Below are positions 55,420-64,000 of a DNA stretch of 64,000 nucleotides, piece by piece. The stretch spans positions 190,754,811-190,818,810 of the forward strand of contig OY856188.1 of NCBI GenBank assembly GCA_963693315.1, read 5' to 3'. Source of the stretch: Diogma glabrata (lineage: Eukaryota; Arthropoda; Insecta; Diptera; Cylindrotomidae). Position numbers and translations under genes: made by a program. How positions within the stretch are numbered: the first letter of the stretch is position 1; each line of letters opens with the position of its first letter. A model generated the notes under the pieces. That model did not search any database. It had not been told where the DNA came from and saw nothing but the letters and a program-made list of their open reading frames with translations.

Positions 55420-56995
55420 TATTTTAACAATCTAATCCACAAAAATCAATATGGTTTTGTCACAAAATCCAGCACCTTAAGTGCATGTGCATCGCTTACA
55501 AACTTCATTGAGACTAATACTGACAACGGAAATATTGTAGGTTGTCTCTTTTTAGACATCAGGAAAGTATTCGAAACCGTGGAGCATTTAACTCTCTTTC
55601 AAATACTAGAATCCATCGGTATCAGTCATACAGCGCTGAAGCTCTTCAAATCCTTCCATACATATCGTCAACAATACACACAAATAAACGAAGACAAAAG
55701 CGAACAAAAACAAGTTATATGCGGCCTTGCACAAGGATCCATGCTATCTGCTCCCGAATTTTCCATCTACATTAACAAAATATTTAAACTGACACTACAT
55801 GGTAAAATACAAATGTACGCCGATGACGCAGTTATATCATATTCCTCAAAACAAATTGATGAGCTCCTTTTGAACATGCAAGAAGACATTAAAACAATTG
55901 ACAACTATCTTCAAACTATTTTCTTACAAATAAATATCGACAAAAGTAATTACATTCTATTTAACAGAAACAAGATAATATACGAAAATAACCCAACACG
56001 TATCACACTAAACCAACAAGAAATAAAGAGGGTATATTCAACTAAATATCTTGGTCTTATCATAGATGACAAATTAAACTGGACAAATCACATCGATAAA
56101 ATTGAAAACGAAATAAGACCTATGCTTTTTGCAACATACCGACTAAAACCACTCTTACATGAAAAAGCGCTTTGGGCTATATACAACTCACACGTTTTAA
56201 CACACCTGCTTTACCTTAACCCCATCTGGACCAACGCCACTAAAACAAAGTTAAACGAACTAAAAGTTCTCCAAAACAAAGCCGTCAAAATAATATACGG
56301 TCACAGTAGGCTCTTTCCCACACGACTTCTTTATCAACTACATGACCAAATAATTCCACTGGACGTAATAATTAAACTACAAATTACGCTCCTAATATTT
56401 AAAATAAAAAACAATCTAATAAAACACAATTTCGAGCTTTCATATAGACATAATACACACACCCATGCTACAAGACAACACCTAGAGATAAATCTACCCC
56501 AAGTGAAAACTAACACAGGCTTGAACTCACTATTATACAAAGGAGTTAATCTTTTTAATAAATTACCAGACTCAATAAGAAACACGCTTAGTATTGCGCA
56601 ATTCAAACACGACACACGGCAACACTTCTCTGAATTATACATACAACAGTAAATAACACATACAGTTAATATAAGATGCGTTTAATTTGACTGAAGCAAC
56701 TGGAAAAAAATCAACAATTTACAAACAATACTTCTGTTGTTTATGTTGCTTCATTCAAATCGAACCGAATATGAAAATACAAAATTAAGCATAAACCACA
56801 AAGGATTAAAAAAAAAGCTTTTTACTTAAAAATTTAATTTTGAAATTAAAATTATATAAAAAACAAGAAATAATTAGAAAGCTGAATTAAAAAAACAAAT
56901 TAAAATGTTACTAAACAAGAGTCATTCTTTTGTAACATTACATTATTTTGAATTAATAAATAAAATAAAAAAAAAAAAAAAATAAAAAAAATATA
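55420..56995 (+). mobile_element. LINE, 5'-truncated, inserted in the minus-strand Helitron
   Basis: It starts at the beginning of the RT fingers, ends in an A-rich tail (56967-56992), and lies antisense within the Helitron. The 3' untranslated region has TTTGACTGAAGCAACT and the inverted GTTGCTTCATTCAAAT. The next element starts four bases after the tail. Confidence 0.85.
55429..56652 (+). pseudogene. LINE reverse transcriptase, long open frame
   Basis: From 55429 about 408 codons are open without a stop: NLIHKNQYGFVTKSSTLSAC, GCLFLDIRKVFETVEHLTLF, CGLAQGSMLSAPEFSIYINK, and KIQMYADDAVISYSS (YADD, catalytic Asp pair, near 55815). SKYLGLIIDDKLNW-like TKYLGLIIDDKLNWTNH, LTHLLYLNPIWTNATKTKLN, and a C-terminus ending RQHFSELYIQQ follow. 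The intact frame and clean tail make it one of the youngest insertions here. It is 5'-truncated (no endonuclease), so it cannot move by itself. It is in the jockey/I assemblage; I do not assign the clade. Confidence 0.88.
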
Positions 56996-57536
56996 TATGA
57001 GCAATTTCACGAAGATTCAACAACGTTTTGACTTGATCCCTTTTAATTTTGATTATTTTTTGTTTATAGATAGTCTTTCATAAATGAAAAATACAAGTTC
57101 TCTTAGAATTTTTTTTTTCGACCAGGGGTCTTCACAGGGTACCCCTCAATTTTTTGTTATTTTGTGATGTGAGTGCATTTTGACGAGCGATTGTAGAAAA
57201 ACTACTGAATCGATTTTCATAAATGATATGTCGATGAACAGGTATTAGAACAAAGTTTTTAAAAATGTACACTGTTAATTTTTTGAAATAATTTTTAACG
57301 GTGTAACATAAGGAAAAAACGGTGTAATTGAACAAAAGATGGCGCAACACCTTTTTTTATGTTAAACTAAATTGAAGCTTATTTTATATCTAACAACTTG
57401 TGATAGTTTAGAACATGTGTTATTTTTTGTTTTAAAGATAAAATTCGTTGTGCATATGACTGTCGGGAATCAGCTTTTTTTGTTCTGAAGGAAAATTATA
57501 AAAATGGTGTTATAAACTAAGAGATTTTTTTTTTGT

Positions 57537-58125
57537 TAAATATCAAATATTTTATTATTAAATAACTTTTTAAAATTATATAAAAATTATGTATGTAGTA
57601 CAATAAATAAAATAAATACAATTGTTAAAAATGATTTACTTATTTTGCAACCAGAAGTTTCTTTTGAATAGGAAAACACTTCTGCAATTACTTTCTTTGT
57701 ATTAGATGGCATAAAAAAAAATAATGTTTATTTGTCACTTTTAGTAATCACTTGTCACTCTTATAAAAAATAATTTGACAGTCTCGACTGCAAACAAAAA
57801 AGCCGAATAAATAACTAAATATATTTAGGAACTTTTGACTGGAGAAGTATTATGTTCGTATTATGTTATTATGGAATCATAAAGTAAAAGATTGCATTTT
57901 AACATTAAATTACAAATATTTTATTATTGAATAAACTTTTTAAAGTATCATACAAATTATATATGTACGAGTAGATTAAAGAAAATAAATATAGTTATTA
58001 AAAATTATTTACTTATTTTACATTTAAAAGTTTCTTTTGATTTGGAAAACATTTTTGCATTTATTGTCTTAGTATTTAATGGTACAAAAGAATGAAATTT
58101 TTGAGTTCCACTTATAGTAATCGTA
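57537..58125 (-). repeat. Direct duplication of ~220 bp near the transposase 3' end
   Basis: CAAATATTTTATTATT and AAAGTTTCTTTTGA..GGAAAACA(C/T)TT recur at a 366-bp spacing (57546/57911 and 57656/58027). On the minus strand both can encode similar C-terminal peptides, MPSNTKKVIAEVFSYSKETS and VPLNTKTINAKMFSKSKETF. So a last exon of the transposase may be duplicated. Confidence 0.6.
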
Positions 58126-58179
58126 TTTTTATATCGATTTTGTAATTTTTTTTTGTTGATTGATATTCATTTTTATCGG

Positions 58180-59255
58180 CGTATCCAAAGTTCATGTTAG
58201 ATTCCCATTTTAAGGCCCATTCGAAAAGTTTTTTAGGTGTATCAATAATATCTCTGCTCCCCATACTATAACGGTGTGCAGCACGCTTCAGTCACCAATC
58301 CTAACGCAAGGTCCTTTTTCATGGCTGGTAGCATGAAAATGCCATTCTGCATCAACCTGAATGGTGGTTTATTTTTGTATTGAGAAGGTGCACCTTCGGT
58401 GTTATAAATTATTTTCATAATATTAGAACTTATATGCGTTCTGATGAATTCAATAAGTTTTGTAATGAAAAGATGGACTGTAGTACTGTTGTGATCGTTT
58501 ATATCCGAAATGAGTATAAAACTTCGGTGCTGTATATATTCACTTGCGGCACTTTTAAAATAAATGACAAATGGATGAATAGTAACTTGTCAATTATTTT
58601 AATGATAACCTTGAAACGAATCCTGAATCATGAAGGCGTAGTTTTCAGAAAAATCCCCTTAAACGAAGCACTCTACTGGTTCTAATTTTTTTTTCTTTCC
58701 TCAATGTATGTAGATTGCTGTTTTGCTATAAAGTTGTGTGGTATCAAAATTTGTAAACGGTAAACAAATTTTTTCATAAATTCTTCTACAGTTTCTTTTA
58801 AAGTATCCAAATTGCATCGACCAGTGGTATTCCATTGTTGATATTTGACTTGAAGGATTCCTTTAACGTCAAAATCATTTAGTAATCTTTCTTCCAGTTG
58901 TTGAAGTTTTTTTGAACATTCATTGCACTTCAAAGTATGACAATCTTCTGTTAATTCACTACATGAATCAAAGTCAATTAATGTTTTATAATTCTGGAAA
59001 GCAGCATCAGTAATCCAAGACATCTTAGAGTGTCATTAGTTTTATATATTGATGTATGGTACACACGCACACATTATGAACTCCTTGGGATAATTTTATA
59101 CATTCTTGTGGTCGAAGGGACGTGAATTTAGTAAATCCTATTTTCACATCAGGAAACTTATTTTTAAACTCCACATAAGCTTCATTGAGTGTACATAGCA
59201 ATAAACGCTTTTGTGGATTTATGCTGAAATTGCTCATATTTTCTTTATTGTACAT
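58180..59255 (-). pseudogene. DDE-type transposase of the Sola-like element
   Basis: Reading down the minus strand: FSINPQKRLLLCTLNEAYVE, KIGFTKFTSLRPQECIKLSQ, GVHNVCVCTIHQYIKLMTL (two-cysteine CVC..H motif). A stop separates this from MSWITDAAFQNYKTLIDFDS, LKCNECSKK, VKYQQWNTTGRCNLDTLKET and PHNFIAKQQSTYIEERK. In other frames follow DFSENYAFMIQD (candidate first catalytic Asp), FILISDINDHNSTTVH (second), NTEGAPSQYKNK, and HFHATSHEKGPC. This order is a protein type widespread in insects and cnidarians as transposase-like genes. Several stops and frameshifts occur. Confidence 0.72.
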
Positions 59256-59865
59256 ATATAATTTTTATAATATTTTAAAAAGTTCATTTAATAATAAAAT
59301 ATTTGATATTTAACATAAAAAAAAATCTCTTAGCTTATAACGCCATTTTTATAATTTTTCTTCAGAACAAAAAAACTGATTCCCGACAGTCATATGCATA
59401 ACGAATTTTATCTTTAAAACAAAAAATAAAGCTAGTCCTAAACTTTCACAAGTAGTTAGATATAAAATAAGCTTCAATTTAGTTTTAAAAAAAAAAGTGT
59501 AGCGCCATCTTTTCTTCAATTACACCGTTTTTTCCTTATGTTACACCGTTAAAAATTATTTCAAAAAATTATGAGTGTACATTTTTAAAAACATTCTTCT
59601 AATACCTATTCAACGACATATCATTTATGAAAATCGATTCAGTAGTTTTTCTACAATCGCTCGTCAAAATGCACTCACATCACAAAATAACAAAAAATTG
59701 AGGGGCACCCTGTGAAGACCCCTGGTCGAAAAAAAAAATTCTAAGAGAACTTGTATTTTTCATTTATGAAAGACTATCTATAAACAAAAAATAATCAAAA
59801 TTAAAAGGGGTCAAGTCAAAATTTCCCAAAAATTTGCTGAACTTGCGTGAAATTGCTCATATGGC

Positions 59866-60800
59866 ACGTGGAATAACCGGTAATGCATATCACTGGCCGC
59901 AGTAGCAGTAGAGCACCACCAAAATGCTGGTATTATTATTGAGATTTTAGAGTGTTCTATCGAGAGCTTCAAGTGAATGCTTTTGGGCCATCCAGATGAT
60001 TTTGCATTTTTTCAAAACTTCAGCCATGCCCGAATGCTTCTTTATGTTATACATTGCGTCTAGATTTTGTATAAATGTTCAATGGTAACTTGAGTGCTGA
60101 ATGGCCAGTTCACAAATAATCAATCAAGACTTTTGCAATGCCTGATAAAACAATTGCCAACGCAATATGATTTTGTGATCGAATGCGCGCAAGTATCATT
60201 GAGATGAGGAATGTTTTGCCAGTGCCACCTGCTCCATCCAAACATAAAAATCCACCTTGCTGTGCTGCAATTGACAAATGGATTTGTTCATATATATTTT
60301 TACTCAACAGTTAGCAGATTGTTCATTATAAGCAACATAAGTAGCCAAAGAGGTTGTATCGTACTGTTGTTTGCGTTGAAAATCGCTGTTAATGATGTCT
60401 GCTGCTAGGCGGTTTGACGAGGACATGCCAAAATGAAAGAGTGGCATATTTGAAATAAGAATACAAATATCCTCAATCTTTTTAATGTCTCGTTATATAC
60501 ATTTCTGGCGAAAAATCGATGTTAGGATCATGATCAGCAACCCGAATGCGATGTAGAATGTCCTCACTCATCGAACCTTTATATTTATCCCAGAGAGCAG
60601 CAGAAGCTTCAAACGGAAAACATGTGATCAATAACATAGCGAATAATTGACGAATTTGATGAGGAAAAGAACTCAGTACTGCATCTGCAAGTGTGATATC
60701 CTAATGGTTATCATCTTTCAGTAAAATCAATTCACGACACGCATCGAAGTACGTGTCGTACAAAATACCACTAACTATTCGCAAACATTGAAATAGAGAG
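59866..60800 (-). pseudogene. Helitron helicase, Walker A part, minus strand
   Basis: Down the minus strand: FQCLRIVSGILYDTYFDACR, DITLADAVLSSFPHQIRQLF, AALWDKYKGSMSEDILHRIR, NIYEQIHLSIAAQQGGFLCL and DGAGGTGKTFLISMILARIR (Walker A GGTGKT near 60225). IALAIVLSGIAKVLIDYL, then HSALKLPLNIYT, MAEVLKKCK, SLEALDRTLK and LPVIPRA follow up to 59866. This is the Pif1-family helicase of Helitrons. The reading is cut at the ATAT border of the Sola-like element, and the protein resumes at 55400 after the LINE. About 80 residues between these points are missing. Stops and frameshifts are frequent. Confidence 0.87.
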
Positions 60801-60834
60801 AACGTAAAATAGAGAAATTAAAAAAAACATTTGC

Positions 60835-61500
60835 TGGAATTGACGAACCGGAAGTTGGCACTAAACTGTAACAAATCATACTTTAATATATTAGCATATT
60901 TACCAAGTTTAGTCAAAAATAATTACCAAAAACGGTGTTATTACAGTTTCAAATAAACAGGTGCTCAAGAGGCCCCCCACGACTTATCCCAATGTCGCCC
61001 AAAGAGTAATCAGTTATTTGTCCGTCCAATCTCCATTCAATTCGATTATCAACTACAAATGGTATAGATCTTTAAAAAAAAAAATAAGTGCTCGGGACCT
61101 CCAATCCTTTGTCTAATGTAGTACCCAAAAACTTATAAAATCTTTCTCAAATCTTTTGAATTAACTTTTATCAACGTTTCATGAAAATCTATTTGTAATT
61201 ATAGACTACAGCAGGGACAAACACTTTAAAAAAATTAAAAACAAATTATAGCCAGAAGTGACAAACCAGAAGTCGGTAAGCAGAAATATTAGAAACAGCA
61301 CTAAAACCTTATATACAAAGTCTCAATTAGATTAAAACCCAGAATAAAAAGTTATTGAAGTTTAGAACTTACAGGTGTTCCAGGAGACCCCCGCCATTTT
61401 GTCCAATTTTATCCAATTGTAAATCTAAACCATTATCAGATCATACTTTATCCCACACAATTTCATTAAAATCAATACAGACGTTTAGGAGGAGTTCAGT
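60835..61500. repeat. Two diverged copies of a ~410-bp repeat
   Basis: TGACGAACCGGAAGTTGGCA (60841) and TGACAAACCAGAAGTCGGTA (61259), AACAGCACTAAAACC-type sequence, and ACAGGTGCTCAAGAGGCCCC (60957) and ACAGGTGTTCCAGGAGACCC (61371) are repeated at a spacing of about 415 bp. No coding frame is recognisable. It may be a Helitron flank or part of another retroelement's untranslated region. Confidence 0.6.
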
Positions 61501-62282
61501 CACAAAAAAACGAAGTGAACAGAGGAAATATATATATTGTTACGAATTACGATTCTACATAAACACAACACAATGAAATACAAAATATAATTGCATTTAA
61601 CTTCAATTTTTGATATACAATATTTCAAAAATAAAATCAATGTCACATTCGGTTCTTAGAACTTGAGTCAACATGAAATAAAATATATCAAAAATAATTA
61701 CGTAGATTTCTTTTCTAGATCTTGTAATGCACGATAATACGTTGTAATTAACACGTTCCCAAATGTTAGGCTAAAACAAAACAAATTTTTATATAAGGGA
61801 TTCCCACCTCAAGTGTCGTTTGGAACATTTAGTTCCCGGCTACATTTGATTATATGCATATAGTTATACATTGTTTCTTTATTGTGTTTAAAAGTTCAGT
61901 TTAAAACAATCTTTCTTAGTTTTTCCTAGAATATTCGAGAAATTATGTAGAAATGTATATAAGGAAATGCCTCTTGCAAAATTAAATTAGTTTATTTAGA
62001 CCTGTGATAGTATAAACTATAAAGTTATAATTAAAATAGGCTGCGATATTAAGTGGAATAAAAACGAATTGCATACGAAACGTTGTATCGTGTATATAAA
62101 ATCGTGTAAATAGAAGTTATTTTTAATTTAAATTTTCTAAATAAAGTTTTAAGTGTTAAGGAAAAATGTTTTGTGTATTATTTTGTGTATTATCAGTGAT
62201 CGAACTCAGAAGGAGATTGAGAATTGCGTTTATCGAATTGAGAGTAAGGCAGAAGGAAGGATGGAAAAATGTAACAATATAA
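61501..62282. other. AT-rich DNA, no supported feature
   Basis: I find no recognisable gene or bounded repeat. TTACGAATTACGATTCTAC at 61540 and the CATACGAAACGTTG stretch at 62072 have no partner in the window. Confidence 0.4.
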
Positions 62283-62372
62283 AGAAGACGTGTTGTGTAG
62301 TAGGAATTACAAAATGTGTCACAACACATAAAAACTTTTTAAGACCTAGGTCCTACAACAACATGCGGTCTG
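62283..62372 (-). mobile_element. 5'-truncated LINE 3' end, minus strand
   Basis: Read in reverse it matches the 3' untranslated block of the 50750-51825 LINE: GTTGTAGGACCTAGGTC, AAAAAGTTTTTATGTGTTGT and GACACATTTTGTAATTCCTA. The poly-T expected at 62283 is not visible, so the tail has decayed. Confidence 0.72.
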
Positions 62373-62589
62373 AGGTCTGCCGCAAACTTTTTAATTTTGT
62401 TTTTGTATGTTTTTTTTAATTAATTAAATCACATAATAAAATATGACATAGGCCAATATTTCATGGTAAAATGGAGAAAATTAAAATAGAGTTTGAGATA
62501 GGTACGATTTTATTTAAAAAAAACGGCATGAACAAAACTAAAATTCGGTCACCTATAATTCTAGTGTTAGTGACATATTTCTTAATCAT

Positions 62590-63570
62590 GTGACCCATGG
62601 TCTTCCTCAAGGATTAAAGCCCGCATATGGATCATTCTTTTACAAGCTTACATATTACCTTTTAGCCGACACATTTTTGATTTGGCTGAAATTTTTTTTA
62701 TGGGATCGAAAAAAAGTTATACGTGTTCGAGGATTTTTTTTTTTTTGGAAAATAGAGCGGTTCTAAATTTCGAGAATTTCGTGATTTTTGGCTTAACGAG
62801 TTATTTTCAAAAATTCATAACTTCGGTTCTATTAAAGATAGAAACTTCTGTTTTATTTTTTTTAAAGCTTAAGATGCTAGTTTAAAAAAAATTAATAAAA
62901 ATTATTAACAAATTCCTATTGTTATAAACAAATAAAATGTTCAAATCGATCTTTAGTCATCCCGCGAAATGAGTTTTTAGTATGACCATCGTATTCTACG
63001 TTTCAGTTCCTATAAAAAATGTATTTTTAATTAATGGAGAAATGATTTTTACTGTTAGAAATAAATTAATTTATCGAGCGCGGGACGACAAATAGTTCCA
63101 TATATGGGTCATTCTTTTGTATACCGAACAGATTAGGACAAAATGTGACAAAGACATTTTTGATTCAGCTGAAATTTTTTTTCCGGGCTCTATATAAACG
63201 AAAAGATATACTTGTTCGACGATTTTTTTTAGGGGAAATAGAGCGGATCTAAATTTCGAGAATTTCGGGATTTTTAGCTTGAAGACTTATTTCAAAGATT
63301 CTAGCATTAACAAATTCCTATTGTTATAAATAAATAAAATGTTAAAATCGATTTTTAGTCACTGCCTAACAAAAATTAAGAGTGTTTAGTACAAACATCG
63401 TATTCTACGTTTAATTTTCTATTAAAAACGTATTTTTTATTTATAGAGAAACGAATTTTACTGTTAGAAATAAACTACTTTATCGAGCGCGGGACGACAG
63501 AAAATGTTTTTCGTCCTGCGCTGGAAAAACTAATTGTAACAGTAAAACTCATTCCTCCATTAATCAAATA
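62590..63570. repeat. Two direct units and an inverted end, MITE-derived
   Basis: Unit 1 (about 62626-63105) and unit 2 (63105-63515) share GG(A/G)TCATTCTTTT, GCTGAAATTTTTTTT, AATAGAGCGG(T/A)TCTAAATTT, CGAGAATTTCG, CATCGTATTCTACGTTT and TTTATCGAGCGCGGGACGAC. Immediately after unit 2 the end is repeated inverted (CGTCCTGCGCTG, then TAACAGTAAAACTCATTCCT), making a hairpin around 63489-63525. This looks like a tandemly duplicated MITE. Confidence 0.72.
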
Positions 63571-64000
63571 CACCTATCCCCCGCTTTACACGGCACTCAT
63601 TTAACACGTTTTCGACTTTACACGGTTTTTGAAATCAAAATTTCAAAAAAAAAAAGACAAATTTTGGTATTACATGCACTTATTTCTACTTTATTTTAAT
63701 TAAACCTTCTGGTATACTACTTATGATCATATACATACAGGTTGTAATTAAAATAAGAAACTTGTAACAAAAAAACGCTTTTTAGGGTTCAAAGGAAAAT
63801 TTTGTAAATATATGTTGATGTATATCAGCAGAGGGTTGTAAGGGATTCTCTATGTGAATCAGTTGATTTTAAGCAATACATCGTAATTAGCTAGATACAA
63901 AATGCGTAGGTACAATTACAGAATTTGGCTGCTAATCAGGTTTTTAATACTAAAGAGTGATTAAGCTTAGGTGGCAAATCGGCCAGGTTAAAAGGAAGAA
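63571..64000. other. Start of another MITE-like repeat, then no feature
   Basis: CCCCGCTTTACACGGCACTC and CGACTTTACACGGTTTTTGA form a short direct repeat (TTTACACGG) of a kind found in MITE ends. The last 300 bp show nothing I can support. Confidence 0.35.

Larger units (their letters stand above)
56999..59858. mobile_element. Sola-like DNA transposon with ~560-bp inverted repeats
   Basis: The ends GAGCAATTTCACG are inverted. The arms (about 56999-57560 and 59290-59858) match over nearly their whole length, including GTCGATGAACAGG/its partner and AATTACACCGTTTTTTCC. ATAT flanks both ends (56995-56998, 59859-59862), a candidate 4-bp duplication. Inside is a minus-strand transposase relic. Long arms, a 4-bp duplication and the protein type suggest the Sola group, but I could not confirm the superfamily. 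It separates the Helitron from itself, next to the LINE tail. Confidence 0.78.

Overview
The window reads as strongly AT-rich eukaryotic, probably arthropod (insect-like), intergenic DNA. It holds no complete host gene that I can support. The repertoire points to an insect: RTE and CR1/jockey-type LINEs, GTF2IRD2-like and other hAT transposases, PIF/Harbinger with a MADF partner, mariner, Helitron helicases, a Sola-like DDE element and a tRNA-Ser-like SINE. The species cannot be named from this. Almost everything is a decayed transposable element, a MITE, a foldback element or a tandem repeat. Nearly every coding piece has stops, frameshifts or deletions.

Layout. 1-7.5 kb: a composite element with TTA flanks (64-7433) contains a near full-length dead RTE LINE, AT-rich tandem repeats and a dead hAT (4765-7059, 8-bp duplication GTCTATGC). 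A foldback MITE breaks the hAT reading frame. 7.5-17 kb: AT-rich DNA with MITEs, a truncated second RTE, 5'-truncated LINE tails and two copies of an unnamed repeat. 17.2-20.2 kb: an element bounded by AGGGTTCCGT-type ends and filled with about eight ~290-bp satellite units. 20.5-21.3 kb: a 9-bp GGT/CAT minisatellite. 21.4-30.8 kb: MITEs, a structured poly-A retrosequence, a 2.35-kb foldback element with ~715-bp arms, and hAT remnants.

30.8-47.4 kb is the most informative region: a chain of nested insertions. A hAT element (30809-47357, 8-bp duplication ATCAATCG) sits in the C-terminal coding region of an older hAT. Inside it is a minus-strand CR1-type LINE, cut in two by a 14.16-kb TA-flanked inverted-repeat element (31964-46123). 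That element contains a PIF/Harbinger (35234-44458, TAA duplication) with a minus-strand transposase and a plus-strand MADF gene. The Harbinger is in turn broken by a CR1 LINE, a second LINE, a hairpin MITE and other MITEs.

47.4-53.4 kb: mariner and SINE fragments, a second copy of the 5.9-kb foldback MITE, and a plus-strand Helitron split by a LINE, followed by a separate Helitron tail. 54.8-60.8 kb: a minus-strand Helitron helicase split by a LINE and a 2.86-kb Sola-like transposon with ~560-bp terminal inverted repeats. 60.8-64 kb: diverged repeats and tandem MITE-like units.

The genes do not work together as a pathway. The useful information is stratigraphic: duplicated target sites and restored reading frames give a relative order of insertions.
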